Assembly (NCBI GenBank): GCA_026415655.1
Contig: JAOAGR010000012.1
Span: forward strand, 1-32,153
Origin: Candidatus Dojkabacteria bacterium
GTDB lineage: Bacteria > Patescibacteriota > Dojkabacteria > JAOAGR01
Length of the DNA stretch: 32,153 bases
Reading direction: 5' to 3'
The notes under the pieces were generated by a model, which had not been told where the DNA came from, did not search any database, and worked only from the letters and a program-made list of their open reading frames with translations. Positions 1-8,471 of the stretch are shown here, piece after piece. The translations under genes were made by a program, and so were the position numbers. Each line of letters begins with the position of its first letter. The first letter of the stretch is position 1.

Positions 1-1542
<1,542 letters not shown>

Positions 1543-1552
1543 ACTACAAATA

Positions 1553-1582
1553 TTGAATAATTGTTTATCACTATAATATAAT
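1553..1582 (+). promoter_or_regulatory. Probable promoter of tRNA-Gln
   Basis: TTGAAT (1553-1558) and TATAAT (1577-1582) are 18 bp apart. A second overlapping TATAAT lies at 1572-1577. Transcription would begin about 7 nt downstream, just before the tRNA at 1592. Confidence 0.55.
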
Positions 1583-1591
1583 ATTTATCAT

Positions 1592-1665
1592 TGCCAGATC
1601 GTCTAATGGTAGGACAGGGGACTCTGGATCCCTTAGTCTAGGTTCGAATCCTAGTCTGGCAGCCA
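1592..1665 (+). tRNA. tRNA-Gln (anticodon CTG)
   Basis: Complete cloverleaf: 7-bp acceptor TGCCAGA/TCTGGCA, D-arm with GGTAGG, anticodon stem GGGGA/TCCCT around loop CTCTGGA (anticodon CTG), T-arm CTAGG/CCTAG around TTCGAAT, discriminator G and an encoded CCA end. G73 suits glutamine identity. It stands alone downstream of atpC with its own promoter-like sequence. Confidence 0.95.
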
Positions 1666-1794
1666 GCAGGAATTAAAAATTAGTCATTATATGTTGTTTG
1701 CAAGTTTCAAGAAATCGATTGATATAAAGATATTCAAGTGTTGCAGATTGGAATATAAAGACGTATATTTAATTTATATTTTATTTTAAAACTT

Positions 1795-1932
1795 ATGAAT
1801 AGGCAGGTCCTTGTGAGTGGTGAAGGACAGTCAGCATTGTCAGATTTAGCGACCCGGCTTGTTGAAAGAATCCAAGAAGATGTTACTGGCCTAAATCTAT
1901 CGCGTGTTATACAATTTGTGGAAGAACAATGA
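1795..1932 (+). pseudogene. N-terminal fragment of a metallopeptidase-like gene, ended by in-frame TGA
   Basis: An ATG at 1795 opens 45 sense codons (MNRQVLVSGEG to VIQFVEEQ) ending at TGA 1930-1932. The same frame continues without any stop into the 2020-2763 reading frame. The joint product would be about 322 residues with the TGA at codon 46. This looks like one gene with a nonsense codon rather than two genes. TGG or CGA mutated to TGA would be a single change. Sequencing error or UGA readthrough are alternatives. Confidence 0.55.
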
Positions 1933-2019
1933 TTTGGAATCAATAGAGAAAGAAAATGTATAATTTTTAATCCAAGCGAACTACTTAAGGTTCAAGAGAT
2001 TCTTGGAAATACAGGATTA

Positions 2020-2763
2020 TTGATACCCGAGTTTTATGACAATTGTGGTATTCAAGGTGCTTATGTTCCAGAAATAAACTGTATACTAGTTCTACGTGAC
2101 AGTGCTCTTGAAGCGGTAAATGATCCAACATTGATAGAGGCTTTTTTGGTTCATGAGATGATGCATGCTAGTGCACACAAGCTTATAAAGGAGGGGTGGT
2201 TTCGTTCGCCATATGATGAAACTTACTGGGGGACGTTTTTAGAGGAAGGGTGGGCAGACTTGCATAGAGGAATATATAGATCCCGATATATGGAACTAAA
2301 AAGTTTGCAAGAGAAATTAAATTATGATAATCTATCTACTGAATCTATAGTGCCAATACGTTTTGCGAAAGATAATATATATCTTCCAATTCCGGTAAAG
2401 TATTTACATGTCGCGTCGGATGGAAAAGTCAGGTACTCTATTACAGCTTTTGCTGGTTATGCTTTGGAATTACTTTGGAGGAAACGTCCTGATTTAAGAG
2501 ATGCTATGAAAGAAGCTAGAACATTATTTTCTGGACTAGAAAGAGTAAAAAGTATTTTAGATGAGATTCATCGAGGAATCTATAGAGCATTACAACTTGG
2601 GGGTTATACCGAGGATGATTTCGTGAATAAACTTAATATGGTAATATCAAAATTTTATGGTGGATTACCAAGTTTTATAGATGGGGAAAGAGAAAAATTA
2701 ACAGAAGAATTAAAAGAGGTGTGGAACAATATTTTATCGCCCGATAGACGTAAAATCTTTTAA
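2020..2763 (+). CDS. Putative zinc metallopeptidase-like protein (C-terminal part of an interrupted gene)
   Basis: 247 residues if a TTG start at 2020 is used. The sequence FLVHEMMHASAHK (about residues 43-55) contains an HExxH zinc-binding motif, and EEGWAD (about 75-80) could supply a third acidic ligand as in gluzincin-like folds. No signal peptide or membrane segment is seen, and I cannot place it in a named peptidase family. The same frame is open upstream to the TGA at 1930, and from there back to an ATG at 1795, so the annotated start is only the first plausible initiator after the interruption. No ATG lies between the TGA and the HExxH motif. Function is inferred only from the motif. 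Confidence 0.6.
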   Translation: MIPEFYDNCGIQGAYVPEINCILVLRDSALEAVNDPTLIEAFLVHEMMHASAHKLIKEGWFRSPYDETYWGTFLEEGWADLHRGIYRSRYMELKSLQEKLNYDNLSTESIVPIRFAKDNIYLPIPVKYLHVASDGKVRYSITAFAGYALELLWRKRPDLRDAMKEARTLFSGLERVKSILDEIHRGIYRALQLGGYTEDDFVNKLNMVISKFYGGLPSFIDGEREKLTEELKEVWNNILSPDRRKIF

Positions 2764-2894
2764 TCGATAATAGTATTGAACTTTTGTATTGATACTGATT
2801 ATTGTTTTATATTTTTTATTTTTAGAATAAAGTTTGTTGTCTTAAAAAACGATTTTGATTCTTTTTGATTGGTTTAAATTTATATTTTTAAATA

Positions 2895-3048
2895 TGGTAA
2901 AATTTCCGTATATGTATATTTAACGGAGTCTATGTTTTAAAATGTTTTTGACTTATCATTTATATCAAATCAAAGATATGGAAAAGATACAAATAGATTT
3001 GTTATATACAACTTTTGCTGTATTATATTTTGAAGTAATTAATATTTT
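2895..3048 (+). promoter_or_regulatory. Extended -10 promoter and about 140-nt leader of the chorismate mutase/prephenate dehydratase gene
   Basis: TGG-TAAAAT (2895-2903) is identical to the mreB promoter box. The inferred transcript would begin near 2910. A small hairpin TCCGT/ACGGA (2905-2909 with 2923-2927) overlaps the inferred start. A 39-codon ORF (ATG 2942, TAA 3059-3061) holds three Phe and four Tyr codons and overlaps the start of the downstream gene by 13 nt. A closer promoter is possible (TTGTTA near 2999, TATTAT near 3021). Phe/Tyr richness is partly expected from AT-rich DNA, so a leader peptide is speculative. 2764-2890 shows nothing recognisable. Confidence 0.35.
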
Positions 3049-3921
3049 ATGTATGATATAAACGAACTTCGAAAAAAGATTGATGAAATAGATAAACAAT
3101 TATTAGATTTACTAAATCAACGTTTTGACATAACTCGCAAGATTGGTAGGTATAAAATTTTGAATGAACTCAAATTTTATGACAAAGATAGGTGGAATGA
3201 GCTACTGAAGAAAAAAATAGAGTATATTAATAATAATTGTAAAAATCTTACTGAAGCTTGTGTGGTGGATATCTTTAACATTTTTCATGCATATTCTATA
3301 CAAAAACAGAAAGAGCTTCTTAAAAGCCAGAATAAAAAAATCAGGGTTGGTATACAGGGGGGACGAGGGAGTTTTAATGAACAAGCTCTACTCGAAAATA
3401 AAGATGTTATATTTGGTAACAAAGAAGTTGAGATTGTCTATTTATATACAACAGAAAATGTATTACATGCTCTCAGTGTCCACGAAATAGATTATGGTCA
3501 GTTCGCTCTTTTCAATATACTAGGAGGAGTTGTTGAAGAAACTATCACAAATGTTGGTAGGTATGATTTTGAGTACGTTAGTTCATATAAAACTCGTATT
3601 TCTCATGCTTTGATGAAAAAGAAAGGAGTACCGCTAGAAAAAATCGATACAGTAATGGCTCACCCACAAGTTTTTTTACAGACAAAAGATACAATGGCTA
3701 AAAAGTATCCAAATCTACGTCAGATCTCAGGTAATGGTGAGATGATAACGCATTCAAAGGTCGCAGAATTATTGGCTAGTGGTGAACTTGAAGACAATAT
3801 TGCGGTAATGGGTTCAAGCTTGTTAGCTGAAATTTTTAATCTCGATATAGTAGAGACAAATTTAGAAGACAATAAAGAAAACTATACATTTTTTGTTTTG
3901 GTTAAACCTAAAAGTTATTAA
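3049..3921 (+). CDS. pheA: Chorismate mutase / prephenate dehydratase fusion, divergent and without ACT domain
   Basis: Residues 1-90 resemble an AroQ chorismate mutase (chorismate to prephenate): R8 in NELRKKIDEID, R25, K36, D45 and R48 match known active-site positions, but the usual Glu after the last Arg is Trp. Residues about 97-290 resemble prephenate dehydratase (prephenate to phenylpyruvate): GGRGSFNEQA, an Asn where families have the ENS/ENT motif (here FNI), HPQ, and NYTFF in place of NFTRF. The Thr is kept and the Arg lost. The C-terminal ACT domain that gives phenylalanine feedback is absent. Convergent with the next gene, sharing TTAA. Changed key residues mean reduced or altered activity is possible. 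No other aromatic-pathway gene is in the window. Confidence 0.8.
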   Translation: MYDINELRKKIDEIDKQLLDLLNQRFDITRKIGRYKILNELKFYDKDRWNELLKKKIEYINNNCKNLTEACVVDIFNIFHAYSIQKQKELLKSQNKKIRVGIQGGRGSFNEQALLENKDVIFGNKEVEIVYLYTTENVLHALSVHEIDYGQFALFNILGGVVEETITNVGRYDFEYVSSYKTRISHALMKKKGVPLEKIDTVMAHPQVFLQTKDTMAKKYPNLRQISGNGEMITHSKVAELLASGELEDNIAVMGSSLLAEIFNLDIVETNLEDNKENYTFFVLVKPKSY

Positions 3922-4397
3922 TTAAGAATTAACTCTAACCACTTTATAATGTAGCTACTGTTATTTTTTTCATTGTTTATATTTTCATTATCGTAATTTT
4001 TTATACTGTCGATATTATGTGATATTTGTGTTGTAGGATTAGGAGAGATATTTATATTGTTGGCCTGATTTAGTTTATACAAGATTTCTCCGTCTTTTAT
4101 CATGCCCATGTTCCTAGCTTCTCCTTCAAGGTAAAATTGACTAAAAATCTGTTCTTTAATGATCTGTAGTCGCCTGTTTTCGTTTTTCAGTTCTTCAATT
4201 TGCGCTTCATAAATCCTGACTTTTTCTTCAATATTAGATTTATTTATTATACTGGCTAGTATTTCATTGGAGACAAATAAAATTGTGCTAAAGATAATTA
4301 CAAAATAGATAACATGAAAGACTAAATCAGAGAGTTTAGATTTTAAGTTATCACGTATTTTACTTAAATGTATAACAAAAGAATTCCTAATTGTCAT
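3918..4397 (-). CDS. FtsB/DivIC-like septum formation initiator protein
   Basis: A 159-residue bitopic membrane protein: a short basic cytoplasmic N-terminus, one membrane segment (about residues 26-48), then a coiled coil (about 55-90, EEKVRIYEAQIEELKNENRRL), then YLEGEARNMGMIKDGEILYKL. This last segment matches the FtsB/DivIC pattern of an ARxxLGMVxxGE motif after the coiled coil. Such proteins join the FtsL/FtsQ complex at the division site. The Asn-rich C-terminal tail (about 115-150) is longer than usual. The stop overlaps that of the convergent dehydratase gene by 4 bp. A TAAAAC box 7 nt before ATG could give a leaderless mRNA. Confidence 0.78.
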   Translation of the reverse strand: MTIRNSFVIHLSKIRDNLKSKLSDLVFHVIYFVIIFSTILFVSNEILASIINKSNIEEKVRIYEAQIEELKNENRRLQIIKEQIFSQFYLEGEARNMGMIKDGEILYKLNQANNINISPNPTTQISHNIDSIKNYDNENINNEKNNSSYIIKWLELILN

Positions 4398-4431
4398 ATG
4401 GGCAGTTTTAAAAATATCTTAGCAACTTGAG

Positions 4432-4469
4432 ATAAAAATAAAAACCCTTTCTATTTCTAGAAAGGGTTT
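4432..4469 (-). terminator. Intrinsic terminator (minus strand)
   Basis: Perfect 11-bp stem AAACCCTTTCT/AGAAAGGGTTT (4442-4452 with 4459-4469) and a 6-nt loop. On the minus strand it is followed by a T-rich run (TTATTTTTATC). It ends the transcript of the small membrane gene at 4524-4814 before the FtsB-like gene starts. Confidence 0.85.
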
Positions 4470-4523
4470 GGTAAAAGAGGCCTACCGATTTATGTTATCA
4501 ATTTTTATAAAATTTGCAAATTA

Positions 4524-4814
4524 TTAAAAGTACAAAATTTTAATCAATAATGCGACAGCTGAAATTAATCCCACAAAAAAGCTTAAATATATAAGTTGAT
4601 TGTTCAAAATTATTTTTTTGCTTTTGTTTTTCTTTGTTAATACACTATATAAAATGTAAAATATTGAGGCTATTAGATTACCAAAAAAGAAACTAAGAAA
4701 AAATACAGCTATTATGTTTATTTCATTGATTTCAGAGTAGGGGGGGATGAAATTGAATATCGTTATTATGCCAATAATTGAAACTGTAATTATTAAAAAC
4801 AAAATCCAGGACAT
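4524..4814 (-). CDS. Small three-helix membrane protein of unknown function
   Basis: 96 residues, strongly hydrophobic, with three likely membrane segments (about 3-22, 31-57 and 71-95) separated by a polar turn and a lysine-rich loop (TKKNKSKK, about 60-67) that should face the cytoplasm. I do not recognise the family. It lies 42 bp downstream of the giant surface-protein gene on the same strand and ends before a strong terminator. The only methionine is the first residue. That ATG sits in the 3' arm of a 12-bp hairpin that also looks like a terminator, so expression may be limited or regulated. Confidence 0.65.
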   Translation of the reverse strand: MSWILFLIITVSIIGIITIFNFIPPYSEINEINIIAVFFLSFFFGNLIASIFYILYSVLTKKNKSKKIILNNQLIYLSFFVGLISAVALLIKILYF

Positions 4815-4833
4815 AGTTTATTATGTCCTGGAT
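4791..4833 (-). terminator. Hairpin with T-tract overlapping the start of the next gene
   Basis: A perfect 12-bp inverted repeat ATCCAGGACATA/TATGTCCTGGAT (4804-4815 and 4822-4833) with a 6-nt loop. On the minus strand it runs into TTTTGTTTTTAATA, the form of an intrinsic terminator for the 4857-8315 gene. The 5' arm holds the only SD-like AGGA and the 3' arm holds the ATG of the 96-aa gene. Formation would therefore both end transcription and hide the start. Confidence 0.75.
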
Positions 4834-4856
4834 AGTATTGATTTTCAACTTAAGAT

Positions 4857-7800
4857 TTAGGCTAGATATTCTTCTTTTCGAACAAATCTCATCAAAATAT
4901 AGGCTGTAGTTGATACCAATCCTGGTAAAATTAATTGTATAAATCCATCAGCACCAGTGTCCTTTGAAGGTGGTACTATTATCTTTACACAAGCTTCGGC
5001 ATTATTACTGCGAGCACCATTATTATCATTTGATCTAACATCAGTATAAACAGTATCACAAGTACTATTTGTACCAGCTAAAGCCTCATATACAAGCTCT
5101 ATTGTGTATGACCGATTGTATTCTAAGTTACCTAATGGCCCCGCATTAGTTACACTTTGCAGATCTTGAATATTTTCAATTCTCCACGGACTTACGTGTG
5201 GAACATTTGTAATTTCTGCGGCTCTACCATTTGGTGCTGTAATACGTGCTCTTATGGGTCTCAAAAATCTAATATCGTAAGTATCTACAAAATCTATATC
5301 ATTATACGTTCTTCTCTCAGGATCGTTATTGGTAATAGTTATTCTAAATCTTGCTTCTTGGGTAATATTTACCTCCGGTGTAACAGTATTTTTACTAATT
5401 TGTACGGTAAGTGGTCTGGGTGTACGTGTGAAGAACTCATCACAACTTCTCAGATCTACAGTCCTGACTTCGGTTTCGTTTCTATCATTTACAAATCTTA
5501 TGGTGTTTATAAGTCCACAGTTATCATTTTCTCTAGCATTTTGTGGTAAATTGTCTGTGGATTGAAGCGTTCTGAATCTTACTCTCAGAACGAATGTCTC
5601 ATTGACTGTGAGTATTCCATCTTCGCCTGGTATATTACCTGATTTAGGAGGCATATCGTCCCATCGAAGAGTTATTAAATTATTATTTGGACCAATTCTT
5701 GTAGTTGGTGCTAGATTTACATTTCTGTATGTAGCATCAACAAATTCAAGATATCTACTATCAAATTCATCTGATAGATTAAATGATCTTATGTCTACAT
5801 TTCCAGTATTTCTCACAACAATGTCAAAGACAACATTGTTTCGGATATTCTGATAATTTCCCTCAATAAGTCGTTTTTCTATAGTTATATTCGGATTTTG
5901 TGTTTGGCGGGTGCAATTTCTAAATACAAAGGTGGCAGTTTGGCCGTTGGTTAGGTTGCTTATGGTTCTGCCTGGTGGGTCTACAAATTCCAAATTTGGA
6001 TAGTTTGTTGTCTGTCGTATTCTTTGTATTTCATCAGTTATTTCTACTCTTACGGGTATTTGATTAGAAAGAAAATTATGAGTTCTTACGGAGTTACCGT
6101 CTGTCGTGCCAGTTTGTGTAGAATTGTCTTGTGCGGTTATTCTGTAGTTTATTCCACCAAGCCTAATAGTTTGATTATTATCACGACATACAGCTTCAAC
6201 ATTTACTGATTGATTTGTAATTTGAGCGAAATTAAATTCGACAACACATAGGTTGTTTTGATTATTAGATCCCGGTCTTACATCTCCTCTTATCCGGAAT
6301 GTTCTTAAATCATTATCATTATTGACAGTCAGATCGAACGATGGACTATTTGATGTGTTCGATGCTGATAATGGAACCCGTGTACCGTAAAATGTGACAG
6401 CTTGTTCGTATATATATTCACTTGGATTACCTGAGTATCTAATATTTACTCTCAATCTATCGCCTCTATTTACATTACAAGCGGCGGGATTAGAAGCATT
6501 ACATGTATTATTATTTCTTAAATTTGTTATTTCTAAACCTGTACATCTTGGCGTTTCTGTCTGTGCCGGTCTAGCGTTGGCTACACAGATGTTGTCACAT
6601 CTCTGATTTAGATGTCTCCATTGTACACCGGTACAGTTACCACTGTTGTCCCTGTTTACACAGTATACCTCGATTGTATCCCCACCATCAGTGCGACCTG
6701 ATACATTTCTACAAAATCTCATTCCTTCTACCCAATCAGCATGGTAATTCACGCCAAACATTATGCCTTGTCTGAAATCTAGTTTATTATTACATTGTCC
6801 TACTTTATCTTGTCCAGCATCTCCTCGTGATAATTCTGTTAAATAATTATTTGGTAAAGTAAATGTAGCTGTTGTTGTGTTACCAGATGTATTTATGTTT
6901 GTATTGACTGTTCCATTGCGAATTAGATAAAAATTACATCCCTGAGAAGGATCCGCATTAATGGGCTTCATCCAGAAAGTTCTAAATAATGTATTTGCAT
7001 CACCACCAGTTGATATTAATCTCAATTGTGTACCTGGTTTTGGTAATCCATCAGCAATATTAACAGAATTTACAGATGCAACATTTATGTTTTTTTGCTG
7101 GTCATTTGTATCGGTGTATTCTATTCGCAAAGAAGTACATTGTCCTGTTATTGGTATATAACAATTTGTAAAATCAAAAATCGCTTCTCCACCGTTTGAT
7201 ATAGTAATTGTACTTGGGCTTATTTGTCTTAATTGAGTAAATCTTTGTAACTGGGGCAATCTCTTGATTTCATCAAGATTAGAACTGAGTGTGACGTTAA
7301 CATTTCCCGTGCCATTAAATGTATGACTGTTTAGGCTATTACTTGTAGTACCATTCTGCGTCTGTCCATTCATTGAGGCTTGATATCTTATTCCAGTTAT
7401 TTTGAATATTTCATTCCTTCCATCTTCGGTCATACATCTTGCGCCGACTTTTATGGAGGTTGATGCGGGTGGTGGGGTTGTAGGTATCCTACATCCACTA
7501 TATTCGAGTCTACATGTGCCACCATCCCTGAGTTGTAAACCTGCACATGTATTGTTGGAGACATAAACACCATTATTTGATGTTGGAGAGTTGTCCAGAT
7601 TAAGACGTACCGGAAGATCAGTATCAGCGAAGTAATCAAAACTAATAGTGTATCTCTGTACACTTGAACTGGGTCTTACATTATTATACGTCTGTGCAGC
7701 TAGGCCTCTTCCGTCGGAACTGCGAACAACTGATGCCGTAATGGTGAAATTACCTGTTCTATCGTTTCCATCGACACATATAACTTCTAGATTTACACTA

Positions 7801-8315
7801 GCCCGTTTTGGGCCAGGTGTTTGCCTTGGAGGACATTTGATAGCATATGGATTATGACAGACTGCCGCTATTCCTCTCACTATACGACTTCCGTCAGGAA
7901 GTGTTTCACCGGGTACATTTGGATTGTTACAGATATTTGTATCTATACCACATTCTGTATATTCAGATACTGGTCTGAGTGCAAAATTACCATAAGTTAA
8001 ACCCTGTTCTTGGTTCACTATGATGTTATTCGAACAGACACAGATCGTGTCTGGACCAGGATTGCATCCTCGAAATTCTGATAATGCACATTTTCCACCG
8101 CCAGTCTGGTATCGGCAATTGCGGTCTCCGTATGTCCAAGTTGCGTTGAATGAGTGAGCATAAACTGTATTATCCTGATTATTTTTTGAATGATCGACGT
8201 TTAGTATTGCTGATGCAAGATAGATTATGAAGAATATACCAAAGATTATGAATCCAGATAACGTGAAAATGTATTTATATTTTTGAGTTTTAGATAATAG
8301 TGTAGAAGTGTACAT
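4857..8315 (-). CDS. Giant membrane-anchored cell-surface protein with Cys-rich and DUF11-like repeats
   Basis: About 1152 residues from the ATG at 8315. That ATG is preferred over 8354 because TGA-TAAAAT ends 7 nt before it. An N-terminal hydrophobic segment (about 16-38) looks like a signal or anchor. The ectodomain is Cys-, Asn- and Thr-rich. A repeated domain at about 286-385 and 705-800 ends in FDFTNC or FVFRNC. A Cys domain lies at about 588-690 (CTGLEITNL, then NVNRGDRLRV). Two DUF11-like beta-sandwich repeats occupy about 805-940 and 960-1100 (VVRNTGNVDI, ITITNNDPE). The C-terminus has KDTGAD (about 1119), a hydrophobic stretch and the tail RFVRKEEYLA, arranged like a sortase-type sorting signal but without LPxTG. 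The role is inferred as surface adhesion or envelope structure. The Cys domain is shared with the divergent neighbour. Confidence 0.82.
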   Translation of the reverse strand: MYTSTLLSKTQKYKYIFTLSGFIIFGIFFIIYLASAILNVDHSKNNQDNTVYAHSFNATWTYGDRNCRYQTGGGKCALSEFRGCNPGPDTICVCSNNIIVNQEQGLTYGNFALRPVSEYTECGIDTNICNNPNVPGETLPDGSRIVRGIAAVCHNPYAIKCPPRQTPGPKRASVNLEVICVDGNDRTGNFTITASVVRSSDGRGLAAQTYNNVRPSSSVQRYTISFDYFADTDLPVRLNLDNSPTSNNGVYVSNNTCAGLQLRDGGTCRLEYSGCRIPTTPPPASTSIKVGARCMTEDGRNEIFKITGIRYQASMNGQTQNGTTSNSLNSHTFNGTGNVNVTLSSNLDEIKRLPQLQRFTQLRQISPSTITISNGGEAIFDFTNCYIPITGQCTSLRIEYTDTNDQQKNINVASVNSVNIADGLPKPGTQLRLISTGGDANTLFRTFWMKPINADPSQGCNFYLIRNGTVNTNINTSGNTTTATFTLPNNYLTELSRGDAGQDKVGQCNNKLDFRQGIMFGVNYHADWVEGMRFCRNVSGRTDGGDTIEVYCVNRDNSGNCTGVQWRHLNQRCDNICVANARPAQTETPRCTGLEITNLRNNNTCNASNPAACNVNRGDRLRVNIRYSGNPSEYIYEQAVTFYGTRVPLSASNTSNSPSFDLTVNNDNDLRTFRIRGDVRPGSNNQNNLCVVEFNFAQITNQSVNVEAVCRDNNQTIRLGGINYRITAQDNSTQTGTTDGNSVRTHNFLSNQIPVRVEITDEIQRIRQTTNYPNLEFVDPPGRTISNLTNGQTATFVFRNCTRQTQNPNITIEKRLIEGNYQNIRNNVVFDIVVRNTGNVDIRSFNLSDEFDSRYLEFVDATYRNVNLAPTTRIGPNNNLITLRWDDMPPKSGNIPGEDGILTVNETFVLRVRFRTLQSTDNLPQNARENDNCGLINTIRFVNDRNETEVRTVDLRSCDEFFTRTPRPLTVQISKNTVTPEVNITQEARFRITITNNDPERRTYNDIDFVDTYDIRFLRPIRARITAPNGRAAEITNVPHVSPWRIENIQDLQSVTNAGPLGNLEYNRSYTIELVYEALAGTNSTCDTVYTDVRSNDNNGARSNNAEACVKIIVPPSKDTGADGFIQLILPGLVSTTAYILMRFVRKEEYLA

Positions 8316-8322
8316 AATATAT

Positions 8323-8331
8323 ATTTTATCA
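8323..8331 (-). promoter_or_regulatory. Extended -10 promoter of the 1152-aa surface protein gene
   Basis: TGA-TAAAAT on the minus strand ends 7 nt before the ATG at 8315, so the transcript should begin at or next to the start codon (leaderless). The nearby opposite promoter makes 8316-8471 a divergent control region. Confidence 0.55.
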
Positions 8332-8455
8332 CAACAGATACTTTGTGTAAACATATGAATGAGTTATGTGTAACAAATCATGATGTTGGATACTTGTCTG
8401 CGTTTAACTAGTGGCAATAGTATTGGGGAAGAAGATTGAAGATAGTATAAAAAAA

Positions 8456-8464
8456 TGTTAAACT
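8456..8464 (+). promoter_or_regulatory. Extended -10 promoter of the 1242-aa surface protein gene
   Basis: TGT-TAAACT ends 7 nt before ATG 8472 and no Shine-Dalgarno sequence is present. This is the same spacing as the divergent gene, and the same box precedes tRNA-Thr(TGT). A leaderless transcript is inferred. Confidence 0.55.
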
Positions 8465-8471
8465 ATGTATC

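Noticed and set aside
1930-1932. Genome-wide recoding of TGA (Gly or Trp)
   Set aside because: Conserved genes (rpsB, tsf, frr, mreB, atpD) contain no in-frame TGA, and rpmG ends at TGA in an ATGA overlap with the next gene. One TGA in an unclassified gene is better explained by a local event.
1930-1975. Selenocysteine insertion at the in-frame TGA
   Set aside because: No stable hairpin follows the TGA, and the surrounding sequence does not resemble a known selenoprotein.
2942-3061. 39-codon leader peptide before the dehydratase gene, as an annotated gene
   Set aside because: Phe and Tyr codons are expected by chance in such AT-rich DNA, and no attenuator hairpin follows it. Kept only as a remark.
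5157-7857. Several 60-130-codon ORFs opposite the 1152-aa surface gene
   Set aside because: They are reverse-frame shadows of a long coding sequence with uneven composition and have no start signals.
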